Shown here: piece after piece, positions 24,149 to 32,034 of the stretch
Layout: the number at the start of each line of letters is the position of its first letter
Numbering within the stretch: position 1 is the first letter of the stretch
Source: an uncultured Parabacteroides sp.
GTDB taxonomy: Bacteria; Bacteroidota; Bacteroidia; Bacteroidales; Tannerellaceae
NCBI GenBank assembly: GCA_944325335.1
Contig: CALUZR010000044.1
Span: forward strand, 1 to 32,151
DNA: 32,151 bases
Direction of reading: 5' to 3'
Notes under the pieces: generated by a model
Told to the model about the DNA's origin: nothing
Databases searched by the model: none
Seen by the model: the letters and a program-made list of their open reading frames with translations, nothing else
Position numbers and translations under genes: made by a program

Positions 24149-26038
24149 ATGAAACGTAGATTTTTTACTTTGATTATGGCGTTCTTGGCAACGCTTAGTG
24201 GCGTAGTTTGGGGGCAAACGACGTACAAGGTTTCGTTTGCAGATGAAGCTCCAGATGGATTGGTGCAGGATGATGTCTATTTTGAATCGTCTAAAGACAC
24301 ATATTTTGGTGACTCTTTTCAGTTGTATAATTTCTTCATTATTACGATTAACGAAACAGAGCAGGATGTAGATGATGTAAGAGTTGCTTTAGAAGAAAAT
24401 GATGGCATAAACATCAAGGCTGGAGATAATATTTCACTGAGGCTAAATAATACGCCTCGATATAAATTGGATGTAGCTCCATACCAAGGTTATAATCTGA
24501 TAAGTTTTGATGTGAAGGGAGAATCGTCTGGGCAATTAATTAATGTGGACAATTTCTCTTTTACCATGCCAGAAGAAAATATCATAATTGAAAACATAAA
24601 AATAGAAAGGAAAGTTCTAAATATACTTCCTGTTTTATACTACAGCAACAACGCTCCTGATATGTATAAAATAGATCCTATAGAGGGATTAGATGTATAT
24701 GTAGAAAATATGAATGGAGAGAAAATAACTTCTACATTCTATAGAGAAAAAGTTCGTCTTGTTTTAAAACCCAAAACTGGCTATAAAATTGAAGATATAG
24801 CACAAGTTAGAAGGACTTTTGGGCATTTTAGCTATCAGATAGAAAGTGGATATAAATATGATCTTACAAATCCAAGTCCAATGGGAAGAGTTCTATATCA
24901 ACAAGACGATTATTACTATGAGGAATTTTTAATACCTCAACTGGACGTGCAAATTGTGGTCTTTGCGGCAGATAATTATGATAATCCTGATGGCCCAGTT
25001 ACAAAAGTGGTTCCTATTGACTATAATCTAACGGCTGAAACCGATGGGAACGGTACAATTACTTTCGGTGAAGACGGCACACAAACAACAGCCAATTATC
25101 AAAAGCAAGTACAAGTAAACGTTGAGCCCAAAGAAGGATATCATTTAGTAAGAACATCATTTACTTATACAGCAGAAGGTTCGGATACTCCTGTAACGAT
25201 TACGATGACAAATGGAATCTATTCTTTCACCATGCCAGCCGCCGATGTAACCGTCCATGCTGAATTTGCGGAAGGAGCAGAGCAATGGTACCTTGTTTCT
25301 GTTGCCGATAGCGAACATGGTACGGTCTCAGCAGATCCGATTGAGGCAAAAGCAGGTGAGACAATCAACTTAACGATTACGCCAGACGAAAGTTATCTGC
25401 AGAAAGAATTGTATTACATCGCAAACGGAAGCAATGAGCCGATTGCCATTTCCGGTACTTCATTTGAAATGCCAGCGGCAGATGTGACCGTTTATGCAAC
25501 CTTTGAAAAAATACAGTATGACCAACCCGGCACCATCGTCAAACCCATCAAATACTACAACATCTATATAGACACTATCTGCCCCGGCCTCAATGTAGAA
25601 GTCAGCAAGGATGTAGTCCAGGAAGGCCATCAAGTAAGTGCTTACCTCACCATCCAATCCGAATGCGATACCACAGGCATGCGCTTCGAATACAAACGCG
25701 GTCTGTTCGGGTATTGGCAAGATCTGAAAGCGTTGGAAGGCGTGCAGCCGGGTGAGTACATTATTAAGAATATTTACACGGACATCTATATCCGTGCCCT
25801 CGATGCAACCTTACCCGAAGAGGAACCGACGGGCATTGAGGATGTAGAAGGCGCAAAAGCCTATGCCAAGGGCGGTAGCATCTATGTCTACACTCCAAAT
25901 CGTGAAGAGGTGACGATCATTAGCATGTCCGGTGCCATCATCAAGCATGCGGAGCAAGTCGGGCTGCAATCTTACAGCGTAAGCCATGGTATCTATATCG
26001 TAAGAATAGGCGAAAAAGTATTCAAACTGAAGAACTAA
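24149..26038 (+). CDS. Secreted protein with InlB-type repeats and a T9SS sorting domain
   Basis: 629 aa. Signal peptide MKRRFFTLIMAFLATLSGVVWG. The N-terminal ~290 residues are not recognised. Two repeat modules of the Listeria-Bacteroides InlB B-repeat kind follow, at about 292-374 (GNGTITFGEDG...FTMPAADVTVHAEF) and 380-454 (EHGTVSADPIEAKAGETINLTITPD...FEMPAADVTVYATF). The last ~65 residues (GGSIYVYTPNREEVTIISMSG...SHGIYIVRIGEKVFKLKN) fit the type A T9SS C-terminal domain, which directs export across the outer membrane and anchoring. The protein is unrelated to the lipoprotein at 140-2254, but its upstream and downstream flanks are the same. Likely a surface adhesin or matrix protein; role unproven. 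Confidence 0.85.
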   Translation: MKRRFFTLIMAFLATLSGVVWGQTTYKVSFADEAPDGLVQDDVYFESSKDTYFGDSFQLYNFFIITINETEQDVDDVRVALEENDGINIKAGDNISLRLNNTPRYKLDVAPYQGYNLISFDVKGESSGQLINVDNFSFTMPEENIIIENIKIERKVLNILPVLYYSNNAPDMYKIDPIEGLDVYVENMNGEKITSTFYREKVRLVLKPKTGYKIEDIAQVRRTFGHFSYQIESGYKYDLTNPSPMGRVLYQQDDYYYEEFLIPQLDVQIVVFAADNYDNPDGPVTKVVPIDYNLTAETDGNGTITFGEDGTQTTANYQKQVQVNVEPKEGYHLVRTSFTYTAEGSDTPVTITMTNGIYSFTMPAADVTVHAEFAEGAEQWYLVSVADSEHGTVSADPIEAKAGETINLTITPDESYLQKELYYIANGSNEPIAISGTSFEMPAADVTVYATFEKIQYDQPGTIVKPIKYYNIYIDTICPGLNVEVSKDVVQEGHQVSAYLTIQSECDTTGMRFEYKRGLFGYWQDLKALEGVQPGEYIIKNIYTDIYIRALDATLPEEEPTGIEDVEGAKAYAKGGSIYVYTPNREEVTIISMSGAIIKHAEQVGLQSYSVSHGIYIVRIGEKVFKLKN

Positions 26039-26092
26039 GGCCGATGCGAATCGCCCGAAATATGTTTTATTAGTGAATGTGGCCCCATTTCC
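26037..26092 (+). repeat. Conserved 3' flank of surface-gene cassette, copy 2
   Basis: Starts at the stop codon of the T9SS cargo gene and matches 77-132 (minus strand) with only two or three differences over 56 bp. It runs into the terminator at 26082-26111. Confidence 0.8.
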
Positions 26093-26111
26093 TCCGGGAT
26101 TTGGGGCTTTT
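26082..26111 (+). terminator. Terminator of the T9SS cargo gene
   Basis: GCCCCA (26082-26087) pairs with TGGGGC (26102-26107), followed by TTTT. The left arm is inside the conserved 3' block. Confidence 0.7.
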
Positions 26112-26153
26112 CACGTGTTTCAAAGTACTTGCAGGCAGACAGAAAATAGTTAG

Positions 26154-26415
26154 AAAAACGTTGGAAATGGTATTGCGTGGACGCAATTTGACTTCCAACG
26201 TGATTGGAAGCCCATTGTGTGTACGCAATTCCATTTCCAACGCGATTGGAAGGCCATTGCGTAGACGCAATTCCATTTCCAACGCGGTTGGAAGCCCATT
26301 GTGTGTACACAATTCCATTTCCAACGTGATTGGAAGGCCATTGTGTGTACACAATTCCATTTCCAACGCGATTGGAAGCCTTTTGCGTGGACGCAATGGC
26401 ATTTCCAACGTTTTT
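26154..26415. repeat. Phased palindrome array B (42-bp period)
   Basis: Dyad 1, of the type ATTGCGTGGACGCAAT, starts at 26172, 26214, 26256, 26298, 26340 and 26382, always 42 bp apart. Dyad 2, TTCCAACGTGATTGGAA type, is centred about 21 bp from each. Units alternate between GCGT/ACGC and GTGT/ACAC arms. The array ends are inverted copies of each other: AAAAACGTTGGAAATG at 26154 and its complement ending at 26415. It stands between the cargo gene terminator and DUF6261 gene 2. From 26416 to 26529 I see only AT-rich sequence and a weak TACTTTCG -7-like box near 26480. Confidence 0.95.
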
Positions 26416-26529
26416 GAAGGCCAAATTTCTTAATAAAATCTAAAAATAGGACTTAAAGGAAGGCGTTTAGCTGAAAATGTTTACTTTCGAAACCGATATC
26501 TATTTTGTATAATTAAAAACGTTAATATT

Positions 26530-27633
26530 ATGGGAACAATCACGAAGATCAAAGATTTTTATTCGGATAGGTTGAACAACTATGAGTATGCCTATTTTGC
26601 CACCGAATTTCTTTCCTTAGTAAAAGCCACTACGGCAGAAAAACTGCATGTCGCTCCCAATGTGGTAGATACCTTTGCGGCGGATACGGCTCTGTTTACG
26701 GACTTCACGCGGCAGACCCGCATTTCGGACGAAACCGCGAAAATAGCGGATATCGACGCCCAAACGGACGATTTGATTATCGCTATTTTCGAATCGGTAC
26801 GGAGTAACAAAAAATCCCCGTTGGCCGCACGGAAGACAGCTGCGACGGAGCTTTACAATGTGTTGAAACCCTACACGGGATGTTACCAATTGGCACAACG
26901 ACAAGAGGTACAGGCCGTTCGGGGCATGTTGACGGATTTGAAAAAAGAGAAAGCAGCGGCTCATGTAGCGACGCTGAAACTGGACGATTTGGTCGAAGCA
27001 TTGACGGAAAGCGTGGACCAATATGCCGCATTGCTGACGCAGCGGGAAGAGGGGAAGGCCGAGAACGTGGGGATGGCCAAGAAGGTCCGCGCCTCGTTGG
27101 TGGAACAGTATGACTATATTACGACCGTCGCATTTGCTTTTAGCGTGGCCGAGCCGTCGGAGGAATTGGATAATTTTATCCAGAAAACCAACCTGTTAAT
27201 AGACAGTGCGAAAAAGGCCTACAATTTGCGGACGGGCACGAAGGGCGGAAAGGAGGAGGATCCGACGGTGACCGATCCGAATGAACCGGAAGAACCCGTC
27301 AAACCCGAAATCACCGAAGTCTATTCGAAAGTAGAAGACATTCACGACCCGACGGGCATTACACGTGGCAAGGAGACGATTATGAAATGGGTCGGTGATT
27401 TTGAACTCATGAATGAGACAGGCGATGGACCAGGAAAAATCATTGTAAAGGATAATTTCTCAGGTATTGAAGAAGAAGTGCCTGTCGAAGATATCCTGTC
27501 GCGTTCGAATACAGGTTGCGAATTTATTATGATTCGCGATTTTGCGGAAGGAGAATACAAAATCCGCATTGAGACTTACGACGGTGGTAGTCCGCTGGTG
27601 TTGGAATATCCGGAAGTGATTAAATTGGTGTAA
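26530..27633 (+). CDS. DUF6261-type protein 2
   Basis: 367 aa, with no signal peptide. Same plan as the protein at 8267-9406: a ~240-residue helical domain (LPVS-type spacing is lost, but KSPLAARKTAATELYNVLKPY matches IEAKKAAAKKLDYALSPY), an acidic Pro-rich linker (EEDPTVTDPNEPEEPVKPEIT) and a beta-rich C-terminal domain ending GEYKIRIETYDGGSPLVLEYPEVIKLV. Function unknown and probably cytoplasmic. It is preceded by array B just as its paralogue is preceded by array A, although the two arrays have no sequence in common. A terminator follows at 27668. Confidence 0.8.
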   Translation: MGTITKIKDFYSDRLNNYEYAYFATEFLSLVKATTAEKLHVAPNVVDTFAADTALFTDFTRQTRISDETAKIADIDAQTDDLIIAIFESVRSNKKSPLAARKTAATELYNVLKPYTGCYQLAQRQEVQAVRGMLTDLKKEKAAAHVATLKLDDLVEALTESVDQYAALLTQREEGKAENVGMAKKVRASLVEQYDYITTVAFAFSVAEPSEELDNFIQKTNLLIDSAKKAYNLRTGTKGGKEEDPTVTDPNEPEEPVKPEITEVYSKVEDIHDPTGITRGKETIMKWVGDFELMNETGDGPGKIIVKDNFSGIEEEVPVEDILSRSNTGCEFIMIRDFAEGEYKIRIETYDGGSPLVLEYPEVIKLV

Positions 27634-27667
27634 TCAATTAAGAATTAAAAATGAAGAATTAAAAACG

Positions 27668-27695
27668 AAGGGTAGGCTTGCGGGTCTGCCCTTTG
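27668..27695 (+). terminator. Possible terminator of DUF6261 gene 2
   Basis: AAGGGTAG (27668-27675) pairs with CTGCCCTT (27686-27693) using one G-U pair. The following T run is short, so this is a weak terminator. It is preceded by the AATTAAAAATGAAG simple repeat. Confidence 0.5.
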
Positions 27696-27793
27696 TTGTA
27701 TCCGGGCGCGTAGTTTTCAGGGCGATAAATCCTGTCTATTACCCGATAGAAATAAATGTGAAAGAAAAATAAGTGATTCTTGGAACTAATTCC

Positions 27794-27801
27794 TACCTTT
27801 G
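27794..27801 (+). promoter_or_regulatory. Rubrerythrin -7 promoter box
   Basis: TACCTTTG is a perfect TAnnTTTG match 53 bases before the rubrerythrin ATG. No -33 box was found at normal spacing. Confidence 0.6.
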
Positions 27802-27854
27802 TCTGTTGTAAAGATAAAGCGAATAAATTAATCACTTATATAAATTAGAAAGAT

Positions 27855-28433
27855 ATGGAAAAAAGCATCAAAGGTACACGGACCGAACAGAATTTGTTGA
27901 AATCGTTTGCAGGCGAATCGCAGGCACGGAGTCGCTACACGTATTTTGCCAGCGTGGCGAAGAAAGAGGGTTACGAACAAATCGCCGGCGTATTCTTGGA
28001 GACGGCCGAGCAGGAAAAGGAACATGCTAAGCGCTTCTTTAAATTCCTCGAGGGCGGCATGGTAGAAATCACCGCTTCCTATCCGGCTGGCATCATCAGC
28101 ACGACGAAGGAAAACTTGGCGGCTGCGGCTGCGGGCGAGAACGAAGAATGGGCGGAAATGTATCCGGAATTTGCGAAGGTGGCCGACGAAGAGGGATTCA
28201 CAGAAATCGCCGCTGCGTTCCGCATGATTGCCAAAGTGGAAGCGGAACACGAGAAACGTTACCGCACGCTCTTGGCCCGCGTGGAGGCGGACAAGGTGTT
28301 CGAGCGCGAGGAAGCGATCTTCTGGCAGTGCCGCAACTGCGGATTTGTAATCGAATCGAAGAAAGCCCCGCTGAAATGCCCGGCTTGCTTGCATCCGCAA
28401 TCGTTCTTCGAGCCGATGAAGCAGAATTATTAA
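27855..28433 (+). CDS. rbr: Rubrerythrin
   Basis: 192 aa, the classic length. The N-terminal ferritin-like four-helix bundle has the di-iron ligands in [29 protein letters not shown] and [11 protein letters not shown]. The C-terminal rubredoxin-like domain has the two Fe-binding CxxC pairs, QCRNCGF and KCPACLHP. Rubrerythrins reduce hydrogen peroxide in the cytoplasm of anaerobes, which fits an anaerobic Bacteroidales host. Monocistronic, with its own promoter and a strong terminator. Confidence 0.97.
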   Translation: MEKSIKGTRTEQNLLKSFAGESQARSRYTYFASVAKKEGYEQIAGVFLETAEQEKEHAKRFFKFLEGGMVEITASYPAGIISTTKENLAAAAAGENEEWAEMYPEFAKVADEEGFTEIAAAFRMIAKVEAEHEKRYRTLLARVEADKVFEREEAIFWQCRNCGFVIESKKAPLKCPACLHPQSFFEPMKQNY

Positions 28434-28443
28434 GGAAAAAGAA

Positions 28444-28468
28444 GGAGGCCTTCGGGTCTCCTTTTTTT
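28444..28468 (+). terminator. Rubrerythrin terminator
   Basis: GGAGGCC - TTCG tetraloop - GGTCTCC, then seven T. Eleven bases after the stop codon. Confidence 0.9.
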
Positions 28469-28484
28469 GTACTCATTATGGAGT

Positions 28485-28609
28485 ATGGCACACAGATGAC
28501 ACAGATTTTACAGATGACCACAGATTTCTTTTTAGGCTACGCGATATGGCTCTATTTGAAAATAAAAGATCTGTGGTCATCTGTAAAATCTGTGTCATCT
28601 GTGTGCCAT
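28485..28609 (-). repeat. Long-hairpin repeat R3 (ACAGAT-type, opposite orientation)
   Basis: Arms as in R1, R2 and R4, but the centre reads GGCTACGCGATATGG, the reverse complement of the R1 centre, so this copy is inserted in the other direction. It lies between the convergent rubrerythrin and chromate transporter genes. Confidence 0.95.
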
Positions 28610-28616
28610 TAAATAT

Positions 28617-29168
28617 TTACCAATACAACACGATGCCAGCCGCGCCGGCGATGAGGATCATCAAGATGGGATGCACTTTGAATTTCCACGTCAGGAAGAA
28701 GGCGGCGGCAAAGATGAGGTAACTCTTGTAGTCGATGAAGTTCTCGTGGTTCATCAAGAGGAGCGCGGCGGCGGCAATGAGTCCGACCGTGACGGGACGC
28801 AACCCAAGGAAAGCCGCTTCGACGTATTTATTGTGGCGGAACTTCGCGAAATAATAGGAGATGAGCAGCACGAGGAGGAACGACGGCAGGCAGACGGCGA
28901 AGGTCGTCAGGCACGAACCGAGAATCGCCACGGCAGGCGGATAGCCGGCGTTGAGGATGGCAGTATAGCCGATATAGGTCGCGCTATTGATGCCGATCGG
29001 ACCGGGCGTCATCTGTGAGATGGCGACGATATCCGTAAACTCTTGCAGTGAAATCCACCCGTAGCGGTCCACCACGTCGGCCTGGATGAGCGAAAGCATT
29101 GCATAGCCTCCGCCAAAACCCAAGATACCAATCTTTAAATAGACGTATAGCAGTTGAAACCAAATCAT
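28617..29168 (-). CDS. Chromate transporter subunit (half-size ChrA)
   Basis: 183 aa, one CHR domain with about five to six membrane helices. The signature FGGGYAMLSLIQADVV...QEFTDIVAISQMTPGPIGINSATYIGY is clear. CHR transporters move chromate or sulfate-like anions across the inner membrane. Short forms like this work as pairs of homologous halves with opposite topology, and the partner half is the next gene upstream (29215-29745). GC-rich, unlike the flanking repeats. Confidence 0.93.
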   Translation of the reverse strand: MIWFQLLYVYLKIGILGFGGGYAMLSLIQADVVDRYGWISLQEFTDIVAISQMTPGPIGINSATYIGYTAILNAGYPPAVAILGSCLTTFAVCLPSFLLVLLISYYFAKFRHNKYVEAAFLGLRPVTVGLIAAAALLLMNHENFIDYKSYLIFAAAFFLTWKFKVHPILMILIAGAAGIVLYW

Positions 29169-29214
29169 TTATTCAATGAATAATTAATAATTAGCAATTA
29201 ACAATTAGCTGTGG

Positions 29215-29745
29215 TTATCCTTTCCTTACTTTTAATCCATAATATAAGCCGCCGACAATGGCTGCCAAGATAATCCAAGCAGGAGAGATGCCGCCGAGCC
29301 AGATCAGGAGGGCGGCGCCTACGGGAATGATCAGTTGCCGGTGCGTGAGCTTGATCGAGCGGGCAGCGGTGAGGCAAGGCACCACGATAAGCGCTACCAC
29401 CGCGGGGCGCAATCCTTTGAACGCCTTCTCGACCCATTCATTCTCCCGCGCATGGGTGAAGAAGAGGGCGATGGCCAGGATGATGAGGAAGGAGGGGAGG
29501 ATCGTCCCCAACGCGCAACAGACCGCCCCCAATTTCTTCCGTAACCTATAACCCACGAAGATGGAGATATTCACCGCAAAGATACCGGGCAGCGACTGGG
29601 TGACGGCAAAGAGGTCGTAGAAGTCCTCCTTGCTCAGCCAGCCACGGTCTACGATTTCACGCTCGATGAGCGGAATCATCGCATAGCCTCCGCCGATGGT
29701 GAAGGTGCCTATTTTTACGAAGGTGAGGAATAATGTCCAATACAT
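29215..29745 (-). CDS. Chromate transporter subunit (half-size ChrA), partner
   Basis: 176 aa from ATG 29745. An in-frame ATG 54 bases upstream would give an extra N-terminus read from the AAGAATTAAGAAT repeat and overlap the S41 gene, so it is rejected. The CHR signature is IGGGYAMIPLIEREIVDRGWLSKEDF...TQSLPGIFAVNISIFVGY. It has PG-I-A in place of the PGPIGI of its partner, the usual difference between the two halves. The two genes are 46 bp apart and presumably one operon, perhaps together with the upstream S41 protease gene. Confidence 0.92.
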   Translation of the reverse strand: MYWTLFLTFVKIGTFTIGGGYAMIPLIEREIVDRGWLSKEDFYDLFAVTQSLPGIFAVNISIFVGYRLRKKLGAVCCALGTILPSFLIILAIALFFTHARENEWVEKAFKGLRPAVVALIVVPCLTAARSIKLTHRQLIIPVGAALLIWLGGISPAWIILAAIVGGLYYGLKVRKG

Positions 29746-29758
29746 GTTCAATGAAGAA

Positions 29759-31351
29759 TTAAGAATTGCCGAGGATACGGTTGTAAGTCGTTTCGTCATT
29801 CATAATCTCTAACGCCTTTTGGAAACTTTCGTTCACGTCGTTGATGATGTAGAAGTATTCTCCCATTTCGTAGAGGTCGCGGGCGATCAATGCCTTTATC
29901 TGGAGCTTAATCAAAGGGAGCGAACGGTTGTATTCCTCTTCTTTGAAGGCGATTTCCTTCTCGTCGGCCAAGTCGTGCAGGTGGGCGAGGATTTCGTCCG
30001 TCACTTCAAATTCCTCCTTATATTTTTCCGGCTTCTTATATGCCTTGGTAAGTTCCTTCCGATGCTGGTCGAGGTAATCCATCGCCACGCGGTTGACAAG
30101 TCCCTTGGATACCAAATCGCGGTGGTAATCCGAATAGCGTGTCGTATCGATCGGGATGAAGACATCGGGCATGATGCCACCTCCGCCATAGACCGTACGC
30201 TTGTTTTGGAGCGTTTGGTATTTCATCGAATCGGGGAAATGGATGCTGTCCGCGCTCATGAGTTCGCCCCGGTTGTAACGGTCGATGAGGTCGTGCGCAT
30301 AATCCTCACCCTTTCCTTTCTCGTAAGGCTTTTGGATGCAACGGCCGGTGGGCGTATAATAGCGGGCTACGGTAAGGCGAATCATCGAACCATCGGGTAG
30401 GGGCAAGGGACGTTGTACCAATCCTTTTCCGAAGGTACGCCGGCCGATAATCACGCCCCGGTCCCAATCCTGCACCGCGCCGGAGAGGATTTCGCTTGCA
30501 CTGGCCGAGGATTCATCCACCAAGATAGCCAGCTTGCCCTCTTCGAAATCCCCCTTCATCGTCGAGATGGCATCTTGCCTTTTCTGCTTCGTGCCTTCCG
30601 TATAGACGATGAGTTTGCCTTTCGAGAGGAATTCGTCCGCCAATTCGATAGCGATATTCAGATAGCCTCCGCCATTCCCTTGGAGGTCGAGGATGAGGTT
30701 TTTCATTCCCTTCTTTTCCAACTTCTTCATCGCCTCTTGGAATTCATTGGAGGAGGAAGCCGCAAAACGGTTCAGTTTGATATAGCCCGTATTTTTATCC
30801 GCCATATATGCCGCATCGATGCTATAGACGGGGATTTTCCCACGGGTAATGGTGAAGTCGAGCAACTCCTTTTCGCTGCCCCGCTTTACCTTGACGCGTA
30901 CTTCCGAACCTTTCGGACCGCGGAGCCGCTTCATGATGTCAGTCGTTTTCATCTTGACGCCCGCAATCACGGTATCGTTCACTTCGATGATGCGGTCGCC
31001 CGCCATCAATCCGACCTTCTCGGAAGGGCCACCTGGTACGACTTGAATCACATATACCGTATCGGTCAGGAGATTGAATTGGATACCGATGCCATCGAAA
31101 TTTCCTTCCAGCGGTTCGGTCATTTCTTTCGTCTCTTCCGGATCGGTGTACGTCGAATGCGGGTCGAGTTTTTCCAACATGCCCGTAATGGCATCTTCCA
31201 CGAGTTTCGTTTCGTCCGTCGGGTCTACATATAGATTTGAAACCGCATAAAGTGCGATTTGAAGCTTCCGTGCTTCCATATCCGGTTTTTGCGCCCACGA
31301 GGTAACGTAAGCAAGTCCGGTTAAAAGGATGAATAAAATAATGCGTTTCAT
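29759..31351 (-). CDS. S41 C-terminal processing peptidase with PDZ domain (second copy)
   Basis: 530 aa from ATG 31351, which gives the signal peptide MKRIILFILLTGLAYVTSWA. An upstream ATG at 31366 is five codons longer. PDZ domain (EGNFDGIGIQFN...GPSEKVGLMAGDRIIEVND), then the S41 core with catalytic Ser284 (SSASASEILSG) and Lys309 (TFGKGLVQ), 25 residues apart. C-terminal helical region of ~130 residues. It is diverged from the S41 protein at 6468 but shares its domain order, so they are paralogues and probably have different substrates. Repeat R4 lies in its upstream region. The chromate transporter half-gene starts 13 bases after its stop. Confidence 0.93.
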   Translation of the reverse strand: MKRIILFILLTGLAYVTSWAQKPDMEARKLQIALYAVSNLYVDPTDETKLVEDAITGMLEKLDPHSTYTDPEETKEMTEPLEGNFDGIGIQFNLLTDTVYVIQVVPGGPSEKVGLMAGDRIIEVNDTVIAGVKMKTTDIMKRLRGPKGSEVRVKVKRGSEKELLDFTITRGKIPVYSIDAAYMADKNTGYIKLNRFAASSSNEFQEAMKKLEKKGMKNLILDLQGNGGGYLNIAIELADEFLSKGKLIVYTEGTKQKRQDAISTMKGDFEEGKLAILVDESSASASEILSGAVQDWDRGVIIGRRTFGKGLVQRPLPLPDGSMIRLTVARYYTPTGRCIQKPYEKGKGEDYAHDLIDRYNRGELMSADSIHFPDSMKYQTLQNKRTVYGGGGIMPDVFIPIDTTRYSDYHRDLVSKGLVNRVAMDYLDQHRKELTKAYKKPEKYKEEFEVTDEILAHLHDLADEKEIAFKEEEYNRSLPLIKLQIKALIARDLYEMGEYFYIINDVNESFQKALEIMNDETTYNRILGNS

Positions 31352-31370
31352 ATATTTATATATCATTTTT

Positions 31371-31489
31371 ATGGCACACAGATAACACAGATTCGACAGG
31401 TTTGCACAGATTTTATTTTTCGGATAACCCTATGCGCAGCCCAAAAGAAATCAGTGGTCATCTGTTTAATCTGTGTCATCTGTGTGCTA
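31371..31489 (+). repeat. Long-hairpin repeat R4 (ACAGAT-type), overlapping the coaD 3' end
   Basis: Begins ATGGCACACAGATAACACAG and ends CTGTGTGCTAA, with TGCGCAGCCC in the centre. More diverged than R1-R3. The last ~14 bases of the repeat encode the final codons and TGA stop of coaD on the minus strand. Confidence 0.92.
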
Positions 31490-31997
31490 AAGAGTTATTA
31501 TATTGAATATGTTCATCTTCAATTATCATTCCTTCAAAAAAAAAGGCAGAGACCTCTTTTCCGAAGAAGAGGAGTTCGCGGACGGCACTCAAGCTGATGT
31601 GCGCGTATTGCGGTTCGGCCAAGAGGAAAATGGTCTCGATGCCGGTGAGCGTCCGGTTTACGTCGGCAATCGTCTTTTCATATTCAAAATCGATGACCGA
31701 ACGGATACCGCGCAAGATAAAGTCCGCCTCCGTTTCGCGTGCCAAATCCGTGGTTAATGTTTGGTAGCTACGAACCTCCACACGGGGATTATCCGTATAG
31801 AGTTTCCGGATGGCCTCCAGCCGCTCTTCCGCAGGGAAATAGCCTTGTTTCTTTTCGTTGATGCCTACAGCAATGATAATCCGGTCTGCCAACGCCAAGC
31901 CCCGTTTTACTAACGAAGCATGTCCGATCGTAAACGGATCGAACGAACCGGGAAAGAGCGCGATGCGTCCCTGTGGGTTGTTATTTGTTGTTTTCAT
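31476..31997 (-). CDS. coaD: Phosphopantetheine adenylyltransferase
   Basis: 173 aa. Adds AMP to 4'-phosphopantetheine, the fourth step of coenzyme A synthesis. The nucleotidyltransferase motif GSFDPFTIGH is near the N-terminus. ILRGIRSVIDFEYE and the ISLSAVREL segment (ISSTxVR in most homologues) are also present. Typical enzymes have about 155-160 residues; this one has an N-terminal extension of ~10 residues and a longer C-terminus (FFFEGMIIEDEHIQYNNSLAHR), of which the last residues are encoded by repeat R4. A run of nine A (31536-31544, Phe codons on the minus strand) near the 3' end is prone to slippage and could change the terminus. Array D lies upstream of the start. Confidence 0.94.
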   Translation of the reverse strand: MKTTNNNPQGRIALFPGSFDPFTIGHASLVKRGLALADRIIIAVGINEKKQGYFPAEERLEAIRKLYTDNPRVEVRSYQTLTTDLARETEADFILRGIRSVIDFEYEKTIADVNRTLTGIETIFLLAEPQYAHISLSAVRELLFFGKEVSAFFFEGMIIEDEHIQYNNSLAHR

Positions 31998-32034
31998 CTG
32001 TTTTCTATCTTATCTTTTATTCTGTTTTATGCCA

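Noticed and set aside
26035..26433. Open frames through array B encoding 14-residue repeats
   Set aside because: Several frames on both strands stay open only because 42 is a multiple of three. None has a start signal or recognisable domain. The same happens in array C (20072-20506), while array D with 41 bp cannot keep a frame.
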